64,000 nucleotides of DNA from Streptomyces sp. WMMB303. Its GTDB lineage: Bacteria; Actinomycetota; Actinomycetes; Streptomycetales; Streptomycetaceae. The stretch's first letter is position 1. The number at the start of each line of letters is the position of its first letter. Below, in pieces: positions 49,967-58,634 of this stretch. The notes under the pieces were generated by a model. It saw nothing but the letters and a program-made list of their open reading frames with translations. It did no database searches and had not been told where the DNA came from. Made by a program: the position numbers and the translations under genes. The DNA lies in NCBI RefSeq assembly GCF_029351045.1, contig NZ_JARKIN010000001.1, positions 3,708,501 to 3,772,500 of the forward strand. The letters are read 5' to 3'.

Positions 49967-50843
49967 CGTAGTAGTGCGTGAGCACCGCCTCGGCTCCGGA
50001 TCCCTGGGCGGTGACGATGCGTTGGTGGCGGGCCGATCGGAGGTCCCCCGCGACCAGGAGACGGGGATGCTGGGCCGCGGGCGGGCAATAGCCGTCGGGG
50101 CCGGGCGCGAGGTCCCCGTCGAGCGGCGCGGCACGGGAGCCGAGGTTGCCGAACAGCACGCGGGTCCGAACCTCGTGCACCCGACCGTCGGTGCACCGCG
50201 CCGTGATCCGATAGCCATCGTCCAGGGGCACCACGCAGGCGTGCTCGACCTCGTACAGCCGTACCCGGGCGTCGGCGGCGACCTCCGTCGTCTTGTACGC
50301 GTCTCCCGCCGGGTGCAGTACCTCCAGTCGCGCGGCTGTCTCGGGACGGGTCCGCAGCCAGGTGCCGAGCGGGCGGTCGGCGCCGAGCACCACGGCCGGC
50401 TCCCCCGCCCCGACGTCCTCGGGCCGCGCCCGCCACAGCGGCGGCGGCCGCAGCTCCTCGGGGGCCTCGATCCACGGCGCGTGCCCGGGTGTCAGCGCGG
50501 TGGCCCCGGTCGTCACCAGTACGGCGCCCGCAGTGAGCGTGCGGCCGTCCGCGAGCACGGTCTCCGCCCGGTCCCGGTGGGCTCGCGCCCGGAGGGCGCG
50601 CGCCTGCAGGAGGATGCACCGGCCGGTCTCCCGCACCCGCTCGACGTCCGCGGCGAGCGCCCGGGCGAGGGCTGCGCCGTCGCTCCAGCCGCCGGGAACG
50701 TTCTCCAGCGCGCCGATGTCCCATGTCTTGCCGCCGACTCGGCCCGCCTCGACGAGGACCGTGCGCAGGCCCAGCCCTGCCGCCATGAGCACGGCCGCGA
50801 CCCCCGCCGGCCCGGCGCCGATCACCACCAGTTCCGGCTCCAC
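49944..50843 (-). CDS. FAD-dependent oxidoreductase, thioredoxin-reductase-like
   Basis: A 299-residue flavoprotein of the pyridine nucleotide-disulfide oxidoreductase class II fold. The FAD motif is VVIGAGPAGVAAVLMAAGLG near residue 6, with GGKTWDIGALENVPGG as the family landmark near residue 38 and LLVAGDLRSARHQRIVTAQG near the C-terminus for FAD contact. The redox-active CxxC of true thioredoxin reductases is missing, so it is not a disulfide reductase; related proteins include ferredoxin-NADP reductases and gliotoxin-type oxidases. The GTG at 50843 has GAGGGA six bases upstream; the GTG at 50849 is too close to that site. Confidence 0.85.
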   Translation of the reverse strand: MEPELVVIGAGPAGVAAVLMAAGLGLRTVLVEAGRVGGKTWDIGALENVPGGWSDGAALARALAADVERVRETGRCILLQARALRARAHRDRAETVLADGRTLTAGAVLVTTGATALTPGHAPWIEAPEELRPPPLWRARPEDVGAGEPAVVLGADRPLGTWLRTRPETAARLEVLHPAGDAYKTTEVAADARVRLYEVEHACVVPLDDGYRITARCTDGRVHEVRTRVLFGNLGSRAAPLDGDLAPGPDGYCPPAAQHPRLLVAGDLRSARHQRIVTAQGSGAEAVLTHYYATRGRAG

Positions 50844-51034
50844 GCACACTCCCTCGTCCGCGCTCCGCCGCCGGGCCGCTCCCGGCGTGCCGTGCCTCCA
50901 CACGGTCCCATCGTGCGGGGCGGCCCGCGACCGGCGCCTTTCGGTCCGACCGCCGTGCTCCCGGTGACCGTTCCACCGCCGGGGACCGGTCGCGACCGGT
51001 CCCCGGCCCGCCGGCCGCGGGGGACAATCGTGCC

Positions 51035-53086
51035 GTGATGGACGACGACCCGTATCTGTGGCTGGAAGAGATCGAGGGCGACGCCGCGCTCGGCTGGGTG
51101 CGCGAACGCAACGCGGAGACCGTGGCGGAACTGACCGCCGATCCCGGGTTCGAGGCGCTGCGCGCGGAAGTGCGGGAGGTCCTGGGCGATCCCGCACGGA
51201 TTCCGTACGTCAGGCGCCGGGGGCCGTATCTGTACAACTTCTGGCGCGACGCCGACCACCTCCGAGGGGTGTGGCGGCGCACCACCCTGGAGGAGTACCG
51301 GCTGCCGGAACCGCGCTGGGAGACGCTGCTGGACCTGGACGCGCTGGCCGCGGCCGAGGACGTGCCCTGGGTGTGGGCGGGCGCCTCGGTGCGGCGGCCG
51401 GATCGGAGGAGGGCGCTGGTGGAGCTGTCCCGGGACGGGGCGGACGCCACCGCGGTACGGGAGTACGACCTGGAAGCCCGCGCGTTCGTGGCGGACGGGG
51501 ACCACGGCTTCGTGCTGCCGGAGGCCAAGAGTTCGGTCGGCTGGATCGACGAGGACCACCTCTTCGTCGGCACCGACACCGGCCCCGGTTCGCTCACCGC
51601 GTCCGGGTATCCCCGCACGGTGCGGCGATGGCGGCGCGGCACCCCGCTCGCCGGGGCCCCGGTGGTCTTCGCGGGGCGGGAGGAGGACGTGTCGGTCGCC
51701 GCCTGGCACGACCCCACCCCGGGGTTCGAGCGGAGTCTGGCGGCCCGGAACCGGGACTTCTGGCACCGCGAACTCTTCCTGCTGGGGCCGGACGACACCC
51801 CGGTGCGGATCGAGGTGCCGGACGACTCCCTGGCCCGGGTACACCGCCGGTGGCTGCTGGTGCGGCTGCGCTCGCCCTGGCTGGAGCAGCCCGCCGGAGC
51901 GCTGCTGGCCTTCGACTTCGACGCTTTCCTGGGCGGCGAGCGGACGCACGAGGTGCTGTTCACTCCCGACGAGCGCACCGTCCTGGAGGGCTACGCCACC
52001 ACCAGGCGCCATATCGTCCTGGAGACCCTCACCGACGCCTCCTCCGGTCTGCACCTGCTCACCCCGAACGCGGGCGGCGGCTGGTCGCGCAGTCCGCTCG
52101 GTGAGGTGCCGCCACTGTCGACGGCCACCGTGACCGCGACCGCTCCGGACGAGGAGGACGAGAACGCGGAGGAGGTCCTCTTCGCCATCGACGGGTACCT
52201 GCAGCCCTCCGCACTGTGCCGGGTGTCGGCCGAGGCGCCGCAGCCGGAGACGCTGAAGCGGGCGCCGGCCCGCTTCAGCGCCGAGGGGCTGTGCGTACGG
52301 CAGCACTTCGCCGTCTCGGCGGACGGGACGCGGGTGTCCTACTTCGTCGTCGGGCCGGCGCACCAGGAGGCGCCGGCTCCGGCACTGCTGTACGGCTACG
52401 GCGGGTTCGAGGTGTCGCTCACCCCGTCCTACTCGGCGGTGACGGGCCGGACGTGGCTGGAGCGCGGCGGCACCTATGTGGTGGCGAACATCCGCGGCGG
52501 CGGCGAGTACGGTCCCGCCTGGCACCGGGCCGCGCTCGGCGCCGACCGGGACCGGGCCTTCGAGGACTTCGCCGCTGTCGCCCGGGACCTGACGGCTCGG
52601 GGCATCACCGTCCCGGAGCGGCTCGGTATCGCCGGGGGCAGCAACAGGGGCCTGCTGACCGGCGTCATGCTCACCCGCTGCCCCGAACTCTTCGGCGCGG
52701 TGGTCGCCGAGGTGCCGCTGCTGGACATGCTGCGCTTCCACACGCTTCTCGCGGGCAACTCCTGGGTCGCCGAGTACGGCGACCCCGACAACCCCGCCGA
52801 GCGGGCGCACCTGCGGCGCTGGTCGCCGTACCACAATCTGGCCGCCGACCGTCCCTACCCGCCGCTGTTGCTGACGACCTCGACCCGTGACGACCGCGTC
52901 CACCCGGGTCACGCGCGGAAGATGGCCGCCCGGATGCGCGACCTGGGACTGCCGGTCCGGTATTACGAGAACACCGGGGGCGGGCACGCGGGTGCCGCCG
53001 ACCATGAACAGGCCGCCTTCGTCGAGGCGCTGGTCCACACCTTCCTCTGGACCACCCTGGGCGGCCCGGGCAGGGTTCCGGACTGA
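51035..53086 (+). CDS. Prolyl oligopeptidase family (S9) serine peptidase
   Basis: A 683-residue cytoplasmic peptidase. An N-terminal beta-propeller (about 1-400) opens DDDPYLWLEEIEGDAALGWV, and a C-terminal alpha/beta hydrolase (about 420-680) follows. Catalytic Ser is in GIAGGSNRGLLTG near residue 536, Asp in STRDDRVHPGHARK near 622 and His in TGGGHAGAAD near 654. The Ser motif reads GGSNRG where most members have GGSNGG, a substitution close to the nucleophile. The frame starts with GTG ATG at 51035/51038 with no ribosome binding site; GACAAT just upstream may be a -10 box of a leaderless message. The neighbours are unrelated. Confidence 0.93.
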   Translation: MMDDDPYLWLEEIEGDAALGWVRERNAETVAELTADPGFEALRAEVREVLGDPARIPYVRRRGPYLYNFWRDADHLRGVWRRTTLEEYRLPEPRWETLLDLDALAAAEDVPWVWAGASVRRPDRRRALVELSRDGADATAVREYDLEARAFVADGDHGFVLPEAKSSVGWIDEDHLFVGTDTGPGSLTASGYPRTVRRWRRGTPLAGAPVVFAGREEDVSVAAWHDPTPGFERSLAARNRDFWHRELFLLGPDDTPVRIEVPDDSLARVHRRWLLVRLRSPWLEQPAGALLAFDFDAFLGGERTHEVLFTPDERTVLEGYATTRRHIVLETLTDASSGLHLLTPNAGGGWSRSPLGEVPPLSTATVTATAPDEEDENAEEVLFAIDGYLQPSALCRVSAEAPQPETLKRAPARFSAEGLCVRQHFAVSADGTRVSYFVVGPAHQEAPAPALLYGYGGFEVSLTPSYSAVTGRTWLERGGTYVVANIRGGGEYGPAWHRAALGADRDRAFEDFAAVARDLTARGITVPERLGIAGGSNRGLLTGVMLTRCPELFGAVVAEVPLLDMLRFHTLLAGNSWVAEYGDPDNPAERAHLRRWSPYHNLAADRPYPPLLLTTSTRDDRVHPGHARKMAARMRDLGLPVRYYENTGGGHAGAADHEQAAFVEALVHTFLWTTLGGPGRVPD

Positions 53087-53102
53087 GCCGGGGCCCGGCG
53101 CC

Positions 53103-54572
53103 TCAGCCCAGCTGCTCCTGGAGCGCCTCGCGGACGGCGTCGGGGCCGGGCGCCTCGGCGGCCCACGCCGCGTACCCGTCGGGGCGGACCAGGAGCGCGG
53201 TGCGACGACTGCTCGCCCAGTGCCGTACGGTCAGCGGGCCGGATTCCCCGGCAGCCGGGGGCGTCTCCGTTCTCGGGGCGATCAGGACGAACCGGCCGCC
53301 GCGCAGGGCCTCGTAGAGCCGGCCGCCGTCCGCGAGGCGCACGTCGGGGACCCGGCGGCCGGTGAGCCGGTGGGAGCCGCGTGGTGCCGGATAGCGGTAG
53401 GCGATACCGCTGATCCGTCCGGTGACCGCGCGGCGGGCCGGGCCGACGGTGTCGAGGACGGTGGCCAGGGCACCGCGCACGGCACGCGCCCAGGGAGTCT
53501 TCGCCATGGCGAGCCGGATGATTCCGCCGCTGCTGCGCAGGACGGAGGTGCCGACGGGGTGCCGTTCGGAGTGGTACGTGTCGAGCAGTGCGTCGGCGGC
53601 GTGCCCGGCCGCGACCCTGGCGAGCTTCCAGCCGAGGTTGGCGGCGTCCTGCAGCCCGGTGTTCATGCCCTGGCCTCCGGCGGGAGTGTGGACGTGGGCG
53701 GCGTCGCCGGCCAGGAAGACCCGGCCGACGCGGTAGGCGGGTGCCTGGCGCTCGTCGCTGTGGAAGCGGGACATCCAACGCGCATCGTACATCCCGAAGT
53801 CCCGCCCGAACGCACGACGGGTGACCTCCTTGACCTCGTCGAGTGTGACCGTCTCGCGATCGGGGACGGCCCGGCCGCGGTGCCATCCGATGACGCGGTG
53901 GTAGCCGTCACCGAACGGAGCGATGAACGCGAAGGCGTCACCGACGGCGTTGACGGTGAGGAGGGATTCGGGCTGCTCGGCCAGTCGCACGTCGGCCAGC
54001 ACGACGGAGCTGATGACGGAGCGGCCGGGAAAGGGCAGCCCGACCGCCTCGCGTACGGCGCTGCGCATGCCGTCGGTGCCGACCACGTAGGAGGCTCGGA
54101 GGGTCCCGGATTCTGCGGCCGGTCCGCGTACATGGACGGCCACGCCGTCGGCGTCCTGGGTCAGACCGGTCAGTTCGGTCCCGTACCGGAAGTCGACGCC
54201 GGCGTCCGCGGCGCGCCGGTGCAGCAGCTTCTCGACCTCGTACTGCGGCAGGACCAACAGGTGGTTGAAGCGGCTCGGAAGGGTGCCCAGTCGGATGGTC
54301 AGCTTTCCGAAGAGGCGCAGCCGCTCCAGAGGCCGGCCGACGGCCTCCAGGTCGTCGGCGAGCGCCCGCGCGTCGAGAAGTTCGAGGGTGCGGGCGTGCA
54401 GGACGAAGGCGCGGGAGAGGTTGCTGATCCCCGCGCCGCGCTTCTCCAGCAGGGTCACCGGGACGCCCGCCGCGGCCAGGTCACCGGCGAGGAGCAGGCC
54501 GGTGTGACCGGCGCCGACGACGATCACCGGGCGGGCGCCGGGGGTGGTGCCGGATTCAGTCGTGCTGCTCAT
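53103..54572 (-). CDS. FAD-dependent aromatic monooxygenase
   Basis: A 489-residue class A flavin hydroxylase of the PheA/TfdB/MhpA fold. The FAD motif is VVGAGHTGLLLAGDLAAAGV near residue 17; the conserved DG and GD motifs appear as SYVVGTDGMRSAVREAVGLP and VFLAGDAAHVHTPAGGQGMN; and a thioredoxin-like C-terminal domain follows (about 390-489). It probably hydroxylates a phenolic or polyketide-like substrate with NAD(P)H. The ATG at 54572 has AGGAGG six bases upstream. It is divergent from a TetR gene, with three copies of CAACGNNCGTTG between them, so induction by an aromatic ligand is likely. Confidence 0.93.
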   Translation of the reverse strand: MSSTTESGTTPGARPVIVVGAGHTGLLLAGDLAAAGVPVTLLEKRGAGISNLSRAFVLHARTLELLDARALADDLEAVGRPLERLRLFGKLTIRLGTLPSRFNHLLVLPQYEVEKLLHRRAADAGVDFRYGTELTGLTQDADGVAVHVRGPAAESGTLRASYVVGTDGMRSAVREAVGLPFPGRSVISSVVLADVRLAEQPESLLTVNAVGDAFAFIAPFGDGYHRVIGWHRGRAVPDRETVTLDEVKEVTRRAFGRDFGMYDARWMSRFHSDERQAPAYRVGRVFLAGDAAHVHTPAGGQGMNTGLQDAANLGWKLARVAAGHAADALLDTYHSERHPVGTSVLRSSGGIIRLAMAKTPWARAVRGALATVLDTVGPARRAVTGRISGIAYRYPAPRGSHRLTGRRVPDVRLADGGRLYEALRGGRFVLIAPRTETPPAAGESGPLTVRHWASSRRTALLVRPDGYAAWAAEAPGPDAVREALQEQLG

Positions 54573-54605
54573 CAGGACCTCCTGGACTGCCGACGACGGC
54601 GCGGC

Positions 54606-54683
54606 CAACGCTCGTTGACCCCACAGCGGCAACACTAGGAGCCGCGAAAGGAAGCGTCAACGCTTGTTGGCCAACGAGCGTTG
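54606..54683. promoter_or_regulatory. Three TetR-type operator boxes (CAACGNNCGTTG)
   Basis: The 12-base palindrome occurs at 54606-54617 (CAACGCTCGTTG), 54658-54669 (CAACGCTTGTTG, one change) and 54672-54683 (CAACGAGCGTTG). The last two abut and together form a 30-base near-perfect inverted repeat that ends four bases before the TetR start. Occupancy would shut both divergent promoters. Confidence 0.75.
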
Positions 54684-54687
54684 ACAT

Positions 54688-55290
54688 ATGCTCGTGGACG
54701 TGACTCGAGCCAAGCCCCCCACCGCCGCCCCCGACGCCCCGCGGCGCTCCGCGACGACCCGCACCGCCATCCTCGAAGCCGCCCGCGAACGCTTCGCCGC
54801 CGACGGCTACGAGCGGGCGACGATCCGCGCCATCGCCCGGGACGCCGGTATCGATCCGTCGATGGTGATGCGCTATTACGGCAACAAGGAGGGGCTGTTC
54901 GCCGCCGCCGTCGCGGTGAACCTCGATCTGCCGGATCCGGGCGCGCTGCCGCACGAGCGCATCGGCCACACCCTGGTGGCGCACTTCCTCCGGATCTGGG
55001 AAGGCGACGGAGAGCTCACGGCGCTGCTCCGGGTCGGCGCGACCAACGAGGCGGGCGCGCAGCGCATGCAGCGCATCTTCCAGGAACAGCTCCTGCCCGT
55101 CGTCCGGCAGATCCACCCCGACCCGGAGCAGGCACCGGTACGGGCCGCACTGGTGGCCTCCCAGCTGCTGGGCCTCGGGCTGACCCGCTACGTGCTGCGG
55201 CTGCCACCGGCCGTGGCACTGGACCGGGAGGAGATCGTGGCGTGGCTGGGGCCCACCCTGCAGCGCTACCTGACCGCGGCCCACCCGTAG
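54688..55290 (+). CDS. TetR-family repressor of the flavin monooxygenase
   Basis: A 200-residue TetR protein. The helix-turn-helix (about 22-70) reads TRTAILEAARERFAADGYER, ATIRAIARDAGIDPSMVMRY and YGNKEGLFAAAV; the C-terminal part resembles TetR_C_33-type ligand domains. The ATG at 54688 is used; a GTG at 54700 is an alternative. There is no clear ribosome binding site, because the operator occupies the upstream bases. It probably represses itself and the divergent monooxygenase through the three boxes. Confidence 0.92.
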   Translation: MLVDVTRAKPPTAAPDAPRRSATTRTAILEAARERFAADGYERATIRAIARDAGIDPSMVMRYYGNKEGLFAAAVAVNLDLPDPGALPHERIGHTLVAHFLRIWEGDGELTALLRVGATNEAGAQRMQRIFQEQLLPVVRQIHPDPEQAPVRAALVASQLLGLGLTRYVLRLPPAVALDREEIVAWLGPTLQRYLTAAHP

Positions 55291-55401
55291 GCCGGCCGCC
55301 GGCGGGCCCCTTCGGAGCCCGTCCGTGGCGGGCACGTCCGTACCCGGACCGGCGGCGGGCAGCGGAGCGGTGACCTCGAGAATGCCGGGAGGCGCCGCCC
55401 C

Positions 55402-56985
55402 TCAGGCCGCTCCGGGCACGCTCCCGGAGACAGCGACTCCGGAGGCCGCCCCACCCGGCCGGCCGGCCACCGGCCCCCGGTCACCTGCCAGCACCTCGGC
55501 CGCGGCCACTCCCGAGGCGGCGCTGGCGCCGTGGGTGTAGATCTGCGCGGCGCCCTCGGCGGTGGCACCGGGCAGGCCCATCTCCACCACGACCGCGTCC
55601 GGGCGCGCGGCGGTGAGCGTGGCGGCCGCCCGGCTCATCCACGCGTGCCGCGCCGCGTCCCGGACCACCACGACCAGCGGTCGCCCCGCGGCGGGCGCCA
55701 GCGCGCAGCCGTCCAGCGTGACGGTGCGCTCCTGCAGTTCGTCGCCGCGCACCCGCACGGACGTCGTCCCCGGAAGCCGCTCCTGCAGCGGAGCCGCGAC
55801 GCCCCACGGGGTCTGCGTGCCGACGGCCATGTTGGTGACCGGCACCAGCTCCACCACGTGCGGCGCGGCGCGCAGGGGCAGGCTCTCCCCGGCCGCGCCA
55901 CCGAGCCGGACGGCACGGCGGGCGGCGACATGGCCGATGTCCCCACCCGCTCCCCGGGCGCTCGGGTCCGCACGCAGCCGAGTCGACCAGTCGGCGAACT
56001 CCGTGACCCGGGCCGCAGCTTCAGCCAGCCGCTCCTCGGACAGGCCACCGTCGGCGACGGCACCGGCCAGCGCGTCGACCAACTGCCCGACTGTGGCCTC
56101 CTCGGCGCTCTCCCCGCCGACGCAGACGGCATCCACCCCGGCCGCGACGGCCCGCACCGTGGCTCCCTGGATCCCGTAGCGCCGGGTGACGGCACCCATT
56201 TCGATGGCGTCGCTGACGATCAGGCCGTCGAAGCCCAGCTCCTGCCGCAGCAGTCCTTCGAGCACGGGCCGGCTGAGGGTGGCCGGGAGTTCGGAGTCGT
56301 AGGCGGGGACCAGCAGATGACCGCTCATGACCGCGCGGACACCGGCCCGGAGCGCCGCCCGGAACGGGGGCAGCGCCTGCGCGGCGATCTCGGCCGCGTC
56401 GGCACCGTAGGTGGGCAGCTCGTGGTGCGAGTCGGCGGCGACGTCACCGTGCCCGGGGAAGTGCTTGACGCAGGCGGCCACGCCGGAGGACTGGAGTCCG
56501 CGGATCCACCCGGCGGTGTGGCGGGAGACCAGTTCGGGGGCCGCGCCGAAGGACCGGACCCCGATGACGGGGTTGTCGGGGTTGGAGTTGACGTCCGCAC
56601 TGGGCGCGTAGTCCAGGCTCACTCCGGCGGAGCGCAGTTGGCGGCCCAGGTCGGCGGCGACGGCCTCGGTCAGCTCCGGGTCGTCGACGGTGCCGAGGGC
56701 GAAGTTGCCCGGCCGGGTCGAGCCGGTCGCCCATTCCATCCTGGTGACGTCGCCCGCCTCCTCGTCGATGGCGACGACGAGTTCGGGGTTCTCCGCGCGG
56801 AGTCGGGCGGTCAGCCGGGCGACCTGGTCCGGAGAGGTGATGTTGCGGGAGAAGAGCACGACGGATGCCAGCCCGTCGCCGATCTCGCGCAGGATCCAGT
56901 CGGGCGCCTCGGTACCGACGAATCCCGGTTGCAGGACGGAGAGCGCGAGTCGGCGCAACGCGCTGCTGTGCTTCTTGGCGGACAT
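55402..56985 (-). CDS. Glycoside hydrolase family 3 beta-N-acetylglucosaminidase (NagZ-type)
   Basis: A 527-residue GH3 enzyme without signal peptide, so it is expected to act in the cytoplasm on GlcNAc-containing oligosaccharides or muropeptides. The NagZ signature CVKHFPGHGDVAADSHHELP near residue 170 has the His/Asp pair typical of N-acetylhexosaminidases, and IVSDAIEMGAVTRRYG carries the nucleophile Asp. The C-terminal half (about 350-527) is an additional domain beyond the catalytic barrel. The ATG at 56985 follows an AAGG site. A near-consensus DasR site lies about 70 bases upstream, next to a TTGACG promoter element, so GlcNAc control is likely. Confidence 0.92.
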   Translation of the reverse strand: MSAKKHSSALRRLALSVLQPGFVGTEAPDWILREIGDGLASVVLFSRNITSPDQVARLTARLRAENPELVVAIDEEAGDVTRMEWATGSTRPGNFALGTVDDPELTEAVAADLGRQLRSAGVSLDYAPSADVNSNPDNPVIGVRSFGAAPELVSRHTAGWIRGLQSSGVAACVKHFPGHGDVAADSHHELPTYGADAAEIAAQALPPFRAALRAGVRAVMSGHLLVPAYDSELPATLSRPVLEGLLRQELGFDGLIVSDAIEMGAVTRRYGIQGATVRAVAAGVDAVCVGGESAEEATVGQLVDALAGAVADGGLSEERLAEAAARVTEFADWSTRLRADPSARGAGGDIGHVAARRAVRLGGAAGESLPLRAAPHVVELVPVTNMAVGTQTPWGVAAPLQERLPGTTSVRVRGDELQERTVTLDGCALAPAAGRPLVVVVRDAARHAWMSRAAATLTAARPDAVVVEMGLPGATAEGAAQIYTHGASAASGVAAAEVLAGDRGPVAGRPGGAASGVAVSGSVPGAA

Positions 56986-57055
56986 CGACCGCGCCTTTCG
57001 GTGAGACCGGTACGTCGGCGACGGCAGGGAATGAGTTCCGCGCCGCCGATCATCT

Positions 57056-57067
57056 TGGTATAGACCA
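57056..57067. promoter_or_regulatory. DasR-responsive element (dre) upstream of the GH3 gene
   Basis: TGGTATAGACCA matches the DasR core TGGTCTAGACCA at 11 of 12 positions. On the minus strand it lies just downstream of TTGACG (57095-57100), at or near the start of GH3 transcription, a repressing position. Confidence 0.75.
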
Positions 57068-57181
57068 ACGCTGTACGCCCAGATTAACCACACGCGTCAA
57101 GGAGTGCCCCGCACTTCGGAGGGCCGCACCCCCCGGCACCGCACAGCGCCGTACCACCACCGGGCGGCGGATCGGCGGGAG

Positions 57182-57206
57182 TTGACATTCGATTTGGTCT
57201 AGTCCA
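57182..57206 (+). promoter_or_regulatory. TTGACA promoter element overlapped by a second DasR site
   Basis: TTGACA at 57182-57187 is followed by TGGTCTAGTCCA at 57195-57206, which matches the DasR core at 11 of 12 positions. The site covers the spacer and -10 area of a plus-strand promoter that points at the 22-codon ORF and the operon beyond it. Confidence 0.65.
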
Positions 57207-57239
57207 ACTTTGGTGGGGCGCGAGCCAAAGGAGAGACAC

Positions 57240-57308
57240 ATGTGGCACGCGTTCCGTTTCGCGACGGAGCGCCCCGCACCGCTGCGCCTCCGGACCGCCG
57301 CAACGTGA
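57240..57308 (+). CDS. 22-codon small ORF (leader peptide or gene remnant)
   Basis: An ATG at 57240 lies seven bases after AAAGGAG, one of the better ribosome binding sites in the window, and about 35 bases after the DasR-controlled promoter. The peptide begins MWHAFRFATERPAPL and ends at a TGA at 57308. It has no Trp/His/Cys run that would mark classic attenuation, and no obvious leader/core split of a modified peptide. It could be a leader ORF, a precursor peptide for the following enzymes, or the N-terminal stub of a lost DasR-regulated gene. The 207 bases after it hold no other gene that I can support. Confidence 0.4.
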   Translation: MWHAFRFATERPAPLRLRTAAT

Positions 57309-57515
57309 CCCGCCCGTGACCGGGGGACGGCCGCGGACGCCCGCAAGCCGCGACCGGCGACCGCCGCCGAGCGCCCCGTCGGCCCCGCCCTCCGCGCCGC
57401 GATCCGGCCGCGAACCGCACCCCTGACACCCGCCCGGTCACCTGCCACCGCACACCCACCGGACGTACGACCGCCGCCGCCCTCCCGGAGCGGCAGTGAG
57501 CACCTGGAGTACCAC

Positions 57516-58634
57516 ATGGCGACGTCGGACCCATACCTCCATCGAGCCGCATCGAACATCCCCTACTTCAGCGCGGACGGCGACACCTACCTGGCGCGGA
57601 CGCCGCTGCGTGAACTCCGCAAGACCCGCCCCCTCCGGGTGCTGTCCGAGCAGGACTTCACCTTCTGGCAGACCTACGGGTACATCGTGGTCAAGCAGGC
57701 GATCCCCGCCACCGCCGCACGACGCCTGCTGGACTTCGCCTGGGAGTTCCAAGGACTCGACCCCGGCCGTCCGGAGACCTGGTACGGGGAGCGCGCGTTC
57801 CGTTCCGACCTGGAACGGGAGCTGCACATCTACGGGTTCGTCGAGGCGTACCACCACCAGCTGATCTGGGACAGCCGTCAGACCCAGCGGGTGTACGACG
57901 CCTTCGTCGACGTGTGGGACTGCGAGGAGCTGTGGGTCACCCTGGACCGGCTCAACCTCAACCCGCCCAACATCCGCAACCGTGACCGGTCTCTGATCGA
58001 GCACCGGGAACGGGGTTTCGACATCGAACTCCACTGGGACATCGACACCTCGCTCGGTGTGCCGCCGCAGCGGGTGCAGGGCATCATCGCGCTCAACGAC
58101 ACCGAACCGGCCCTGGGCGGCTTCCAGTGCTGCCCCGAGCTCTTCCGGCAGTTCGACCGCTGGAAGGCCCTGCAGCCGGAGGACCGCGACCCGATCCGGC
58201 CCGCGGTCGACCGGCGGGAGATGCCCGTGATGCGGCCCGAACTGGCGGCCGGGGACCTGCTGATCTGGAACGGACTGCTCGCGCACGGAGTCTCGCCCAA
58301 CACCTCCGAACAGGGGGTGCGCGCGGTCCAGTACCTGTCGATGATGCCCGCGCTCGAGGGCCACCGCGGCCTGCGGGCGTCGCGGACCGACTCCTGGCGC
58401 CAGTTGAGCACCCCGGACTGGAACCCGACCCTGGTCGGCGACCCGGACCGGCACGAGTCCCTGCGGTACGGACCCGCCGAGCTCACCGGACTGGGCGCCA
58501 GGCTGCTGGGGCTGGAGTCCTGGCACGGTCCGGAACGCGGCACCGGCACCGGCACCGGCACCGGCACCGGCACCAGCGAAGGCATCGAGACCACCGCAGC
58601 CACCGGGGAAGAGACATGCGCCGTATCTGTCTGA
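57516..58634 (+). CDS. Phytanoyl-CoA dioxygenase-like 2-oxoglutarate/Fe(II) oxygenase
   Basis: A 372-residue non-haem iron oxygenase of the PhyH group. The iron ligands are His 173 and Asp 175 (ELHWDIDTSLG) and a distal His near 257 (GLLAHGVSPN); Arg near 269 (QGVRAVQYLSMM) would bind 2-oxoglutarate. All four key residues are present, so it is probably active as a hydroxylase or desaturase of a small molecule. The C-terminus carries a Gly-Thr repeat encoded by six GGCACC units, and the last 19 bases overlap the DUF6271 gene. The ATG at 57516 follows GGAG. It opens a five-gene coupled operon of biosynthetic appearance. Confidence 0.87.
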   Translation: MATSDPYLHRAASNIPYFSADGDTYLARTPLRELRKTRPLRVLSEQDFTFWQTYGYIVVKQAIPATAARRLLDFAWEFQGLDPGRPETWYGERAFRSDLERELHIYGFVEAYHHQLIWDSRQTQRVYDAFVDVWDCEELWVTLDRLNLNPPNIRNRDRSLIEHRERGFDIELHWDIDTSLGVPPQRVQGIIALNDTEPALGGFQCCPELFRQFDRWKALQPEDRDPIRPAVDRREMPVMRPELAAGDLLIWNGLLAHGVSPNTSEQGVRAVQYLSMMPALEGHRGLRASRTDSWRQLSTPDWNPTLVGDPDRHESLRYGPAELTGLGARLLGLESWHGPERGTGTGTGTGTGTSEGIETTAATGEETCAVSV

